A stretch of DNA of 64,000 nucleotides from Hydrogenophilales bacterium (lineage in GTDB: Bacteria; Pseudomonadota; Gammaproteobacteria; Burkholderiales; Thiobacillaceae). The stretch spans positions 45,425-109,424 of the forward strand of contig JADJYY010000003.1 of NCBI GenBank assembly GCA_016719465.1, written 5' to 3'. The position numbers and the translations under genes were made by a program. This document shows, in pieces, positions 17,823 to 29,036 of this stretch (position 1 is its first letter; every line of letters begins with the position of its first letter). The notes beneath the pieces are model-generated. The model was not told the origin of the DNA, did not search any database, and saw only the letters and a program-made list of their open reading frames with translations.

Positions 17823-19627
17823 GCCACCCAGACCCCATCCCAATCGCCGGGCGGCGGAGTTTCCCGGAATGCGCGGATGCGATCCAGGAACACCTGGCTG
17901 GGCCCGTCCTCCGGCGCCAGTTTCAGGCATTCGTTGAAGACGCTGTCGGCGCCGTCCCAGTCCCGCGCCCGGTAGCGCGCCAGGCCCGCCTCGAAGGCGA
18001 CGGCGAGAGCCTGGGCGTCGGCGTCGCCGCGACGTCCCAGCAATTCGGATACCCGTTCCGGCTCCACCCGTCCCATCACCCGCAGGCTGTCGATCTCCCG
18101 GAACACGAAGGCGTCGCCGGCCAGGCGCCGGGTCTGTTCGCCCACCAGGATGCGGCTGCCATAGAACTTGTTGGCCTGCTCCAGGCGCGAGGCCAGGTTG
18201 ACCGTGTCGCCGATGACGGTATAGCCCCGGGCGGTTTCCGAGCCGATGTTGCCCACCAGCACCTCGCCGGTGGCGATGCCCATGCGCGCCTCCACCCGGG
18301 GCAGGCCGTGGCGGATGCCGATCAGGCTGGGCAGGTCGGCGCGAAACTCGTCCAGCTTGTCGCGCTGGTCCAGGGCCGCCTCGCAGCACAGGGCGGCGTG
18401 GGAAGACTCTTCGGTGAAGGGCTGGCCCCAGAAAGCCATGACCGAGTCGCCGATGTACTTGTCGATGATGCCCTGGCGGGCCCGGATGACCTCGGCCATG
18501 AGGGCGAAGTAGCGGTTGAGGAAGCGCACCGCCGCGTCCGGGGTGAGGCCCTCGCACATTTGCGTGAAGCCGGCCAGGTCGGAGAAGAACACGCTCATCA
18601 CGTGGCGCTCGCCGCCCTCGGCGGGCAGGCGCTTGTCCAGCAGGCCGCGCACGATGCGCGGGTCCACGTACTGGCCGAAGGTGGCCTTGATGTGTTCCTT
18701 CTCGCGCAGACCCACCACCATGTGGTTGAAGGAATCCGCCAGGGTGGCCAGTTCGTCCCGGGTCTGCACCAGGATTTCCACCTCCAGGTCCCCCGACTCG
18801 ACGGCCTGGGTCCCTCCCAGCAGACGGCGGATGGGTTCCACCAGGGAACGGCTCACCATCCAGGCAAAGATCAGGCCCAGGGTGGTGGCGATGGCGGTGA
18901 TGATCCAGTTCAGCCTGACCGCCCGTTCCTCCTCGGCCTTGGCCCGGGCGGCCGTGTCGGCGGTGAGCTTGTTGAGCAGGTCGATGGCCTTGCCGATCTC
19001 CCCGTCAAGCTTGTCCTTTTCCCGCAGCAGGTTTTCCCGCACCAGATTGGCGGATCGGCGGGTGCCCTCCTCCGCCTCGATCTGGTAGAGGCGGAAGCTG
19101 CGGTGGAAATCCTGGCGCGCGGTCTGCAGGTTGGGCAACTGCTGCTTCAGCACCGCCAGGGTCACCCGGTCCAGATCGATGTCGCCGCCGGCCTCCGCCT
19201 CTCCCAGCATGCGCAGGGAGGAATCCACGATCTGGTCGGCGTTGATGCCCCGATGGTCGAAGCCCTCCGACTCTTTGGCGAGGAAGGCCGGGTCGGGCCT
19301 GGCCGCCTCCATGCCCAGCAGCACCCGCTCCATGTGCACCATCTGCTGGCGGATCAGGATTTCCACGCTGGCCACCTGCTGCTGCAGGGGCAGGTAGACG
19401 TCGGACAGGGCCCGCACCTGGTTGTTGAGTTGCCGGGAATTGAGCACCGACAGCCAGGTCACGGCCACCATCAGGGCCAGCAGGACCAGGGTGATGCCAA
19501 AGATCTTCAGGCGGATGGGGCGGCGCATGGATCCGGAAGCGAGGGCGGAAGAGCGGACAGACTGCAACCGGACCGGGCCGCCGTCAACCTCCGGCGCCGT
19601 CGCGACGTTGGGCGCGGTTCTTGCCAT
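17810..19627 (-). CDS. Membrane-bound class III adenylate/guanylate cyclase with HAMP domain
   Basis: A 605-residue receptor-type cyclase making cAMP or cGMP. A transmembrane helix at about 42-62 precedes a periplasmic helical domain (63-240), a second membrane helix at about 243-260, a HAMP linker (260-315), a class III catalytic domain (about 345-520) and a C-terminal TPR-like segment. The metal-binding Asp pair is visible in FFSDLAGFT and KYIGDSVMAFWG; MGIATGEVLVGNIGS and IGDTVNLASRLEQ are intact. Nucleotide preference cannot be decided. No good Shine-Dalgarno precedes the chosen ATG; ATG 19528 is an alternative. Confidence 0.9.
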   Translation of the reverse strand: MARTAPNVATAPEVDGGPVRLQSVRSSALASGSMRRPIRLKIFGITLVLLALMVAVTWLSVLNSRQLNNQVRALSDVYLPLQQQVASVEILIRQQMVHMERVLLGMEAARPDPAFLAKESEGFDHRGINADQIVDSSLRMLGEAEAGGDIDLDRVTLAVLKQQLPNLQTARQDFHRSFRLYQIEAEEGTRRSANLVRENLLREKDKLDGEIGKAIDLLNKLTADTAARAKAEEERAVRLNWIITAIATTLGLIFAWMVSRSLVEPIRRLLGGTQAVESGDLEVEILVQTRDELATLADSFNHMVVGLREKEHIKATFGQYVDPRIVRGLLDKRLPAEGGERHVMSVFFSDLAGFTQMCEGLTPDAAVRFLNRYFALMAEVIRARQGIIDKYIGDSVMAFWGQPFTEESSHAALCCEAALDQRDKLDEFRADLPSLIGIRHGLPRVEARMGIATGEVLVGNIGSETARGYTVIGDTVNLASRLEQANKFYGSRILVGEQTRRLAGDAFVFREIDSLRVMGRVEPERVSELLGRRGDADAQALAVAFEAGLARYRARDWDGADSVFNECLKLAPEDGPSQVFLDRIRAFRETPPPGDWDGVWVAAGK

Positions 19628-19661
19628 GTCGAGTTAGGTTATTGCCATTTGATCGGCCGGC

Positions 19662-20261
19662 ATGAACACTGGCCCCATGCCGGCACCTTTCCGACGACCG
19701 CCCTCCACCCTGCTGCCCCCGGCCCTGGCCGGGGCCCTGCTTTCCACGCCGGGCCTGGTCGCATTGTTTGTCCTGGCGCTCGCCCTGGGCGAGCCCATGC
19801 GCGCCCATGCCGATGCCCTGGTCACCCCGGCCGCGCCCCTGGGCATCCTGTCCCTGCAATTCGCCTGCGCCGCCGAGGGGGCCGGGGCCATCCTGGCCAT
19901 GTGGGATGAGGAAGCCCGCCAACACGCCAGGCTGAGCCTGTACTGGGACATGGGGTTCGCGCCGGCCTACGGCATCGCCCTCGCCGCCTTGAGCGAACGC
20001 TTCGCCGCCTACCGGGCAGGCTGGGATCCGGGCCGGGGTTCGCGTCAGCCCGCCGTCCTTGCCTGGCTGCCCCTGGTCGCGGCGGCGGCCGATATAGTGG
20101 AAAACGCGCTGCATCTCATCCTGATCGACGCCGGCGACCCGGCCATTTCGACCGCGGCCTGCGCCCTGGCCCTGGTTAAATGGGGCCTGCTGGCGGCCTG
20201 GCTGACCGCCACGATCGTCGCGATGCCGCGGACTTTGACCGACTGGTTGCGCCGGCGCTGA
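19662..20261 (+). CDS. Integral membrane protein of unknown function (four TM helices)
   Basis: A 199-residue hydrophobic protein with membrane segments at about 20-43, 58-80, 93-112 and 137-185. A conserved-looking stretch, TPAAPLGILSLQFACAAEG, lies between the first two. No enzyme motif is seen and no function is assigned. It is divergent from the cyclase, with only 34 bases between the start codons. Confidence 0.65.
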   Translation: MNTGPMPAPFRRPPSTLLPPALAGALLSTPGLVALFVLALALGEPMRAHADALVTPAAPLGILSLQFACAAEGAGAILAMWDEEARQHARLSLYWDMGFAPAYGIALAALSERFAAYRAGWDPGRGSRQPAVLAWLPLVAAAADIVENALHLILIDAGDPAISTAACALALVKWGLLAAWLTATIVAMPRTLTDWLRRR

Positions 20262-20349
20262 TCTGTACAGCCTTGGCGAAGGGTGGCCCTTTCGGGAGAT
20301 AATGCCCGTTTTCGTCGCCTTGCCCGCAAGGCCTCCCTCTACGCTCGCA

Positions 20350-20608
20350 ATGCGCTCCCAGGACACGACCGGCTCCCACCAGGCCCCCACCGCAAGCTAC
20401 GCCGCGAAAGACATCGAGGAATGGCTGGGCGACTGGGTGGTCATCAAGGGACGCGGCTACCTGGGCGCGGTGGAGGACCTGCGGGTGGAGTCGGACACCC
20501 TCACCGCCTCGGTGCGCGGCACGCGCCCGCGCCCCTACCGGGTGGACATCCGCTTCCAGCCCGCGCCAGCGGGGGAGCGCGCGGCCCCGGTTCTACTGCT
20601 CCTGCCCG
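20350..20608 (+). pseudogene. N-terminal part of the SNF2 helicase, separated by a frameshift
   Basis: From ATG 20350 the frame reads MRSQDTTGSHQAP...DIEEWLGDWVVIKGRGYLGAVEDLRVESDTLTASVRGTRPRPYRVDIRF, the usual start of a SWIM-domain protein, then loses homology at about 20550-20590. The frame of the downstream helicase supplies RFYCSCPVGGHCKHAA, which completes the SWIM CxCx(n)CxH zinc site. The total from 20350 to 23668 is one base more than a multiple of three, consistent with a single indel. Confidence 0.75.
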
Positions 20609-23600
20609 GTGGGCGGCCATTGCAAGCACGCGGCCGCGGTGTTGCTGAAAGCCCTGGAGGAACGGGACCACCCGGACCAGGTGCGGCCCGAGGTGCTGAA
20701 CTGGGTACAGGAATTGCGCCGCCTCGCCGACACGCCGAAAAGCGGCAAGCGCGCCAAGGCCGCCCCCACCATCCGCCTGTTCTACCTGGTGGACGGGCCG
20801 GACGGCCGGGGCGAGTACCGGGTGAACTGCTACAAGGCGAGAACCGACGCCATGGGCCGGCCCACCGGCGCCCTGCAGGGCTGGAGCGGCTTCGAGCGGG
20901 CGCTGGCCAATCCGCCCCAGTTCGTCGACGAGGAGGATCTGGGCATCCTGCGCCTGCTCTGGGCCCAGCGTCCCCGGGAACATCCCGGCGACACCCTGCT
21001 GCTCGACGGCCGTCATGGCGACGAGGTGCTGCGCCGCATGCTGGCCAGTTGCCGCTGGCTCATGGACCGGGACACTCGCCTGCCCTGGCGGCTGGGGCCG
21101 GAGCGCCCCGCCATGCTGGCCTGGCGGCCCGATTCCCGCGGACGCCTGCATGCTCGCCTCAGCAGCCGGCCCGAGTCGGCCCGGGCCATTCCCCTGGACC
21201 CGCCCTGGTATCTCGATCCGGTCTCGGGCGAGGCGGGCGCGCTCAAGAGCGCCATTCCGCCCAGCCTGGCCCGGCAATTGCTGACCGGCCCCTCGCTGTC
21301 GCCCTCGGAAGCCCAGGTGGTGGCCGCCACCCTGGCGGAGATCGCCCCCGACCTGCCCTCGCCCGCCGGGAGCAACGAGGCCTTTCGCGTCGTCGAGGCC
21401 AGCCTGACGCCGGTCCTGCAGATTTCCACCGCCAATATCTATGGCCTGTCCGGCTATCGGGACTATGGCGACGAGTGGGATCGCCGTCTGTTCGACTACG
21501 CGGTACCCGCGTTTCGCTATGGCGTCCATCGTTTCGGCCTGGATGAGAAACAGGAATTCGTCACCCTGGCCACCGGCGAAACGGTGCGCATCCGGCGCGA
21601 TCCCCAGGCCGAGGCCCGCCTGATCGGCGCCCTGGCGGAACTGGGCTTCACCCCGGTTCCCCACCATGCCATCTACGCCGCCCGCCCCCTGCCCCGGCCC
21701 AGCTACGGTCTGGCCAGCGAAGCCGCGTGGGAAGATTTCAAGAGCGAACTCCTGCCCCGCCTGCGGGCGGCCGGCTGGGAAGTGGAACTGCCGCCGGACT
21801 TCCGCCACGACTATGTGGACATCGACGAATGGCAGGCGGAAGTCAGCGAAGCGGCCCCGGGCTGGTTCGATCTTTCCATGGGCATCGTCGTGGAGGGCCG
21901 CCGCCTGGCCCTGGCGCCGCTGCTCGCCAGCCTGTTCGCCCGGGATCCGCGCTGGCTCGACCTCCATGCCCTGGACCGGATCGCCGACACCGCCACGGTG
22001 ACCCTGGACGGGCCGGATGGCCGCCGCATCCGCCTGAAGGCGGAACGCCTGAAGCCGGTGGCGCGCACCCTCATCGACCTGTTCGACGCCGGCATCCAGT
22101 ACGACGGCCGCATCCGCGTCGCCAGACTGGATGCGCCCCGCCTGGCGGAACTGGCGGACATGGGCCGCTGGCAGTTCAAGGGCATGGACGGCGTGCGCGC
22201 CCTGGCCGACCGCCTGCTGCGTACCCAGGGGGTGACGCCGGTGCCCACGCCGCCCGGCTTCGCCCTGGAGCTGCGCCCCTACCAGCAGGAGGGCCTGGCC
22301 TGGCTGCAATACCTGCGCGAACAGGATCTCTCCGGCATCCTGGCGGACGACATGGGCCTGGGCAAGACCGCCCAGACCCTGGCCCACCTGCTCACCGAGA
22401 AGGAAGCCGGCCGCCTGGACAAGCCCGCCCTGGTGGTGCTGCCCACCTCCCTGATCTTCAACTGGAAACACGAGGCGGCCCGCTTCGCGCCCGGCCTCAG
22501 GGTGCTCTCCCTGCACGGCAAGGAGCGCCACGGCCTGTTCGAGCGCATCGCCGAGCACGACGTGGCGCTGACCACCTACCCCCTGCTCTGGCGCGACCAC
22601 GAGGCCCTGGAGAAGCAGGACTACCACATGCTGATCCTGGACGAGGCCCAGACCGTGAAGAACGCCGGCAGCCAGGCGGCCCAGGTGGTGCGCCGGCTCA
22701 AGGCGCGGCATCGCCTGTGCCTCACCGGCACGCCGCTGGAAAACCATCTGGGCGAACTCTGGGCCCAGTTCGACTTCCTGCTGCCCGGCTTCCTGGGCGA
22801 CGCCAAATCCTTCACCCGCACCTGGCGCACGCCCATCGAGAAGCAGGGCGACACCCCGCGCCGGGAACTGCTGGCGAAACGGCTGCGTCCCTTCATCCTG
22901 CGCCGGCGCAAGGAGGAAGTGGCCCAGGAACTGCCGCCCAAGACCCTCATCCTGCGCACCGTGGAACTGGACGGCGGCCAGCGCGACCTGTACGAGACCG
23001 TGCGCAGCGCCATGGATGCCCGGGTACGTGAAGCCATCGCCGACCTGGGCTTCAACCGCAGCCAGATTGTCATCCTGGACGCCCTGCTCAAGCTGCGCCA
23101 GGTGTGCTGCGACCCGCGCCTGCTCAAATCGGAAACCGCCCAGCGGGTGAAGGAGCGGGCCAAGCTGGACCTGCTCATGGACCTGCTGCCGGAGATGGTG
23201 GAGGAAGGCCGGCGCATCCTGCTGTTCTCCCAGTTCACCTCCATGCTGGATCTGATCCGCGTCGAACTGGACCGGCTCGGCCTGGGCTATGTCACCCTCA
23301 CCGGCGCCACCACCGACCGGGAAACCCCCATCCGCCGCTTCCAGGAAGGCGAAGCGCCCATCTTCCTGATCAGCCTCAAGGCCGGCGGCGTCGGCCTCAA
23401 CCTCACCGCCGCCGACACCGTCATCCACTACGACCCCTGGTGGAACCCGGCGGTGGAAAACCAGGCCACCGACCGGGCCCACCGCCTGGGCCAGACCAAG
23501 CCGGTGTTCGTCTACAAGCTCATCGTCGCCGGCAGCATCGAGGAAAAGATCCTCGCCCTCCAGGAAAGGAAAGCCGACCTGGCCGCCGGCATCCTGTCCG

Positions 23601-23668
23601 AGGACCACAGCGGCGAAGTCAAGTTCGGCGAATCCGACCTGCGCGCCCTGCTGGCGCCGTTGCCGTGA
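20609..23668 (+). CDS. SWIM-domain SNF2-family DNA helicase/translocase (frameshifted N-terminus)
   Basis: A SNF2/HepA-type double-stranded DNA translocase. This frame (from GTG 20609, 1,019 residues) begins inside the SWIM zinc finger (GGHCKHAAAVLL) and includes a middle domain, the N-terminal helicase lobe (Walker A DDMGLGKTAQT, motif II LILDEAQTVKN, LTGTPLENHLGELW) and the C-terminal lobe (LFSQFTSMLDLI, ATDRAHRLGQTKPV). Motor motifs are all present. Only the N-terminal zinc finger is broken, by an indel upstream, so a product from this start would keep the ATPase but lose the CxC half of the SWIM site. Confidence 0.88.
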   Translation: MGGHCKHAAAVLLKALEERDHPDQVRPEVLNWVQELRRLADTPKSGKRAKAAPTIRLFYLVDGPDGRGEYRVNCYKARTDAMGRPTGALQGWSGFERALANPPQFVDEEDLGILRLLWAQRPREHPGDTLLLDGRHGDEVLRRMLASCRWLMDRDTRLPWRLGPERPAMLAWRPDSRGRLHARLSSRPESARAIPLDPPWYLDPVSGEAGALKSAIPPSLARQLLTGPSLSPSEAQVVAATLAEIAPDLPSPAGSNEAFRVVEASLTPVLQISTANIYGLSGYRDYGDEWDRRLFDYAVPAFRYGVHRFGLDEKQEFVTLATGETVRIRRDPQAEARLIGALAELGFTPVPHHAIYAARPLPRPSYGLASEAAWEDFKSELLPRLRAAGWEVELPPDFRHDYVDIDEWQAEVSEAAPGWFDLSMGIVVEGRRLALAPLLASLFARDPRWLDLHALDRIADTATVTLDGPDGRRIRLKAERLKPVARTLIDLFDAGIQYDGRIRVARLDAPRLAELADMGRWQFKGMDGVRALADRLLRTQGVTPVPTPPGFALELRPYQQEGLAWLQYLREQDLSGILADDMGLGKTAQTLAHLLTEKEAGRLDKPALVVLPTSLIFNWKHEAARFAPGLRVLSLHGKERHGLFERIAEHDVALTTYPLLWRDHEALEKQDYHMLILDEAQTVKNAGSQAAQVVRRLKARHRLCLTGTPLENHLGELWAQFDFLLPGFLGDAKSFTRTWRTPIEKQGDTPRRELLAKRLRPFILRRRKEEVAQELPPKTLILRTVELDGGQRDLYETVRSAMDARVREAIADLGFNRSQIVILDALLKLRQVCCDPRLLKSETAQRVKERAKLDLLMDLLPEMVEEGRRILLFSQFTSMLDLIRVELDRLGLGYVTLTGATTDRETPIRRFQEGEAPIFLISLKAGGVGLNLTAADTVIHYDPWWNPAVENQATDRAHRLGQTKPVFVYKLIVAGSIEEKILALQERKADLAAGILSEDHSGEVKFGESDLRALLAPLP

Positions 23669-23696
23669 CCAAGCCAGGCCGGTTCCCACTGTTCAA

Positions 23697-23820
23697 CTCC
23701 CCCCTTTGCCAAAGCCCCCTTGCGGGGATGAAGGGGGCTGGGGGGGATTTCAACCCGCTCGCCTTGCCTACCGCCGCTAAATCCCCCCCAACCCCCCTTT
23801 ATGAAAGGGGGAAACTTTCC
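23697..23820. repeat. Intergenic palindromic repeat, AAATCCCCCC/AAAGGGGG family
   Basis: Two arms, CCCCCTTTGCCAAAGCCCCC...GGGGGGGATTT and AAATCCCCCCCAACCCCCC...AAAGGGGG, form a long imperfect inverted repeat between the SNF2 gene and yheS. The same family occurs at 53561-53752. Confidence 0.8.
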
Positions 23821-23852
23821 GCCCCAGGGCGCCAAGGCACCAGGACCGATCC

Positions 23853-25817
23853 ATGATCCGCCTGCAGAAACTCACCCTCATCCGCGGCACCAAGCCCCTG
23901 CTGGAAGTCGCCGACCTCGCCCTCAACCCGGGCGAGAAGATCGGCCTCATCGGCGCCAACGGCTCCGGCAAATCCAGCCTGTTCGCCCTGTTGCGCGGAG
24001 AACTGCATGCCGACGGCGGCGACGCGGACTTTCCGGCTTCCTGGCGCATTTCCCACGTGGCCCAGGAAACCCCGGCCCTGGACCGGCCCGCCCTGGAATA
24101 CGCCATCGACGGCGATTCCACCCTGCGCCGCCTGGAGGCCAGCCTGGTGGAAGCCGAAGCCGCCCATGACGGCCACAAGATCGGCGAACTCCACGCCGCC
24201 CTCCATGACGCCGACGCCTACACGGTGCGCGCCCGCGCCGAACAGCTCCTCAACGGCCTGGGCTTCTCCCGGGACCAGATGAACCGTCCCGTGGCCAGCT
24301 TCTCCGGCGGCTGGCGCATGCGCCTCAACCTGGCCCAGGCCCTGATGTGTCCCTCCGACCTGCTGTTGCTGGACGAGCCCACCAACCACCTGGACCTGGA
24401 CGCCATCCTCTGGCTGGAGGACTGGCTCAAGCGCTATGCCGGCACCCTGATCATCATTTCCCACGACCGGGATTTCCTGGACGGCGTGGTGAACGTCATC
24501 GTCCACATCGACGAGCGCAAACTGAAGCGCTACGGCGGCAACTACTCCAGCTTCGAGAAGCAGCGCGCCATCAACCTGGCCCTGTCCCAGGCCGCCTACG
24601 AGAAGCAGAGCCGGGAGCGCGACCACCTGCAATCCTTCATCGACCGCTTCAAGGCCAAGGCCAGCAAGGCGAAACAGGCCCAGAGCCGCATGAAGATGCT
24701 GGCCAAGATGGAAGACCTGGCCCCCATCCACGCCAGCGCCGCGTTCTCCTTCGAATTCAGGGAACCGGACCGGGCGCCGAATCCGTTGCTGGTGCTGGAA
24801 GATGTGGTGGCGGGCTATCCCCCCTCCCCCGCCGGGGGAGGGGCGGAGGGGGAGGGGGCGAAAATCATCCTCTCCGGCATCAACCTCAACCTCCAGGCCG
24901 GCCAGCGCATCGGCCTCCTGGGCGTCAACGGCGCCGGCAAGTCCACCCTGATCAAGACCATCGCCGGCGAATTGCCGCCACTTTCCGGCGAGGCCCACTG
25001 GGGCAAGGGCCTGGCCATCGGCTACTTCGCCCAGCACCAGGTGGAAATGCTGCGCCACGACCAGACGCCCCTCTGGCACCTGGCGCGCATCGCCCCGACG
25101 GTGCGGGAACAGGAACTGCGCAACTTCCTGGGCGGCTTCAACTTCGCCGGCGAAATGGCCACCGCCGTCATCGCCCCTTTTTCCGGTGGCGAGAAGGCGC
25201 GCCTGGCATTGGCCCTGATCGTCTGGCAGAAACCCAACCTGCTGCTGCTGGACGAACCCACCAACCACCTGGACCTGGAAACCCGCGAAGCCCTCACCGT
25301 GGCCCTGGCCCAGTTCGAGGGCACCCTGGTGCTGGTCTCCCACGACCGCCACCTGCTGCGCGCCACCACCGACGAATTCCTCATCGTCGCCGACGGCGGC
25401 CTGAAGCCCTTCGACGGCGACCTGGACGATTACCGGGACTGGCTGTTCAAGACCAAGCTGGCGAAGCCGGATGCCGCCCCGGCGCCTCCCCAAACCCGGC
25501 CGGACACTCCGGAGCCTGCCCGGGAAAGCGGCGACCGCAAGGAACAGAAGCGCCAGGAGGCCGAAGCCCGGCAACGCCTGTCCGCCCAGAAGAAACCCAT
25601 CGAGACCCGCATCAAGCGCCTGGAGGAATTGCTGGACCGCCTCAATACGCGCAAGGCCGGCCTGGACGCCCAGCTGGCTGATGCCGCCATCTATGCCGAT
25701 GCCCAGAAAGAGGCTCTGAAACAGGCCCTGTTCGAGCAGGCCCAGGTCACCAAGGATCTGGAAGAACTGGAAGCGGAATGGCTGGAGCAGCAAGCGGCCC
25801 TGGAGGCATTGGGATAA
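23853..25817 (+). CDS. yheS: ABC-F ATPase YheS
   Basis: A cytosolic tandem-ATPase ABC-F protein of the ribosome-associated YheS branch, 654 residues (E. coli 637). First NBD: Walker A GANGSGKSS, signature SFSGGWRMRLN, Walker B LLLLDEPTNHLDLD; a P-site linker with RFKAKASKAKQAQSRMK; second NBD: GVNGAGKST, FSGGEKARL, LLLLDEPTNHLDLE; then a charged coiled-coil C-terminus. Odd: directly after the A-loop Tyr of NBD2 (DVVAGY) the E. coli protein has GDRII, while here PPSPAGGGAEGEGA is inserted before KIILSG, encoded by a CCCCCGCC/GGGGGAGG palindrome (24822-24861). Confidence 0.93.
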   Translation: MIRLQKLTLIRGTKPLLEVADLALNPGEKIGLIGANGSGKSSLFALLRGELHADGGDADFPASWRISHVAQETPALDRPALEYAIDGDSTLRRLEASLVEAEAAHDGHKIGELHAALHDADAYTVRARAEQLLNGLGFSRDQMNRPVASFSGGWRMRLNLAQALMCPSDLLLLDEPTNHLDLDAILWLEDWLKRYAGTLIIISHDRDFLDGVVNVIVHIDERKLKRYGGNYSSFEKQRAINLALSQAAYEKQSRERDHLQSFIDRFKAKASKAKQAQSRMKMLAKMEDLAPIHASAAFSFEFREPDRAPNPLLVLEDVVAGYPPSPAGGGAEGEGAKIILSGINLNLQAGQRIGLLGVNGAGKSTLIKTIAGELPPLSGEAHWGKGLAIGYFAQHQVEMLRHDQTPLWHLARIAPTVREQELRNFLGGFNFAGEMATAVIAPFSGGEKARLALALIVWQKPNLLLLDEPTNHLDLETREALTVALAQFEGTLVLVSHDRHLLRATTDEFLIVADGGLKPFDGDLDDYRDWLFKTKLAKPDAAPAPPQTRPDTPEPARESGDRKEQKRQEAEARQRLSAQKKPIETRIKRLEELLDRLNTRKAGLDAQLADAAIYADAQKEALKQALFEQAQVTKDLEELEAEWLEQQAALEALG

Positions 25818-26053
25818 GTTCGCGGATACTTGGCCAAGTTAGCCAAGTTCAATAGACTTCCGCCATTCATCCCCGAGGCGACAGCAATACGGAAGCCAAA
25901 CCAAACGTGAAAGCGAAGAAGTCATCATCCACAGGGGCGGCGGGCGGTGATGCTGAACACGACCCCAAGCGAACTGGGCAGACTGGTGGAGGATCCGCCG
26001 AGTTGGCCGACGGGATCGGGACAACCCCTTCCCGGCCGCGCTGGTGGACGACC

Positions 26054-26220
26054 ATGCTGCTGATTGACACCAACATCATCAGCGAACTGAGGAAGGGCTG
26101 CCGGGCGGCGGCACCGAATTCCGCCTCTCGGTGGTCAGGGAAATCGCCTTCGCCTGACGGCGGCCCCCCCGGATCCAGGCCTGGACGAGGTTTCTTTTTC
26201 GCAGTGGGCCCAAGGGTTGG
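26054..26220 (+). pseudogene. Decayed VapC/PIN-domain toxin fragment
   Basis: ATG 26054 opens MLLIDTNIISELRKG, the canonical start of a PIN-domain RNase toxin with its first catalytic Asp, then loses similarity after about 20 codons. The 514-base gap between yheS and ettA otherwise holds no recognisable gene; 25907-26050 may contain antitoxin remains but no family can be named. Confidence 0.55.
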
Positions 26221-26331
26221 GGCGGCTGGCGAGGCACCCACCAGCGGTCACGCCCTGCACGCCTGACCTGGTTCCCCACTCAGGCGCGGCGGCGTTCTCA
26301 ACCCTTTTTCAAACTGACCAAGAAACCCGAC

Positions 26332-27996
<1,665 letters not shown>

Positions 27997-28028
27997 ACTG
28001 GCGCGGACAGTTCGTTCGGGAGCGCGCA

Positions 28029-28358
28029 ATGATCGACATGGAAATCATCCAGGCGGCGGTGGAAAGATTGGCCGCCGCCGCCAGTTCTCCCAGCCGGGTC
28101 ATCCTGTTCGGTTCCTATGCGCGCGGCACCGCGAAGGACGACTCCGACCTGGACTTGATGGTCCTGGAACGGGAATTGACCGATAAGGCGGCCGAATATC
28201 TTCGCCTGAGAGACGCCTTGGGCCGCATCGCCCCCGGGGTGGGTGTCGACCTGCTGATCTACCCCCTCGCCGAATTCGAGCGCCGCAGCCAGGTACCCGG
28301 CACGATTCATTTCGAAGCCCGCTTGGAAGGCAAAGTGCTTCATGACGCCCTTCATTGA
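28029..28358 (+). CDS. Minimal nucleotidyltransferase (MNT-type antitoxin)
   Basis: A 109-residue pol-beta-fold minimal nucleotidyltransferase. The signature GSYARGTAKDDSDLDLMV provides the G-S motif and the two catalytic Asp residues, with a third acidic position in VDLLIY. In MNT/HEPN systems this partner neutralises the HEPN RNase, in some cases by adding nucleotides to it. GGGAG precedes the ATG. It overlaps the HEPN gene by 17 bases, so the two are translationally coupled. Confidence 0.9.
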   Translation: MIDMEIIQAAVERLAAAASSPSRVILFGSYARGTAKDDSDLDLMVLERELTDKAAEYLRLRDALGRIAPGVGVDLLIYPLAEFERRSQVPGTIHFEARLEGKVLHDALH

Positions 28359-28740
28359 AGAAGCGCGGCGCATGCTGCGGCTTGCCGAGCGCGACTTCGA
28401 GACCTTCGCCATCCTACGCGCCCATCCGGACGCGAAGATCGCCCCGACCTGCTTTCATGCCCAGCAGTCGGTGGAAAAGGCGTTGAAAGCGGTGTTGATG
28501 GCAAGGCAGGTCTACTTCCGTTACACCCATGACCTCGAAGAGTTGTTCAAGCTCCTGACGGAAGCGGGGATCACACCTCCCCACGGCATCGACGCGCTGC
28601 GTCGGCTCAGCCCCTTCGCGGTGGAGTTGCGTTATGACGACCAAGTCATTCCCTTGCTGACGCGCGATGAAGCCGAAACCATTGCCGTCGGGACCTTACG
28701 CTGGGCACAAGGTTTGGTTTCCGATGCCAGCGATTCGTGA
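28342..28740 (+). CDS. HEPN-domain protein (toxin partner of MNT)
   Basis: A 132-residue all-helical HEPN protein, EARRMLRLAERDFETFAIL...CFHAQQSVEKALKAVLM...RYTHDLEELFKLL. The CFHAQQSVEKALKA helix is characteristic of MNT-associated HEPN proteins. The canonical RNase R-x4-6-H is not obvious (RYTHDL is the nearest), so RNase activity is inferred only from the paired layout. Lies 17 bases overlapped with the nucleotidyltransferase. Confidence 0.88.
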   Translation: MTPFIEEARRMLRLAERDFETFAILRAHPDAKIAPTCFHAQQSVEKALKAVLMARQVYFRYTHDLEELFKLLTEAGITPPHGIDALRRLSPFAVELRYDDQVIPLLTRDEAETIAVGTLRWAQGLVSDASDS

Positions 28741-28841
28741 TTCCACCGGTTTCTGGGATCTCGGGCGCTTGTCCACATAAACAGAGAATAGGTCCAGAAA
28801 AGCGTCGGACTGGCAGGTAAAAGAAACAGGGGGAGAACCAT

Positions 28842-29036
28842 ATGGACGAAGCCGACAAGGAACCCTGGATCAGCCGGAATCTGGGCAGGCTGCCATGGGG
28901 CATAGTGGCTCTCGCCGTCCTCGCCGCCGCAGTGTCCGCCTGGGTGTATTTCGTCCACCTCGGCGGGCTGCCCATCTCCGACGGCGACCCGGCAGGCTGG
29001 GGCCAACTGGGCGACTACTTCGGCGGCCTGCCTTGA
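28842..29036 (+). CDS. Short membrane protein, probably a truncated gene
   Basis: A 64-residue product with one membrane helix (GIVALAVLAAAVSAWVYFV). It ends in WGQLGDYFGGLP and a stop. The WGQxGDYFGG motif normally continues into a second membrane helix (NPxxxFLxxIALL) in a family of small inner-membrane proteins, so the 3' part seems lost. Its stop TGA overlaps a possible TTG start of the next gene (TTGA). Function unknown. Confidence 0.5.
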   Translation: MDEADKEPWISRNLGRLPWGIVALAVLAAAVSAWVYFVHLGGLPISDGDPAGWGQLGDYFGGLP

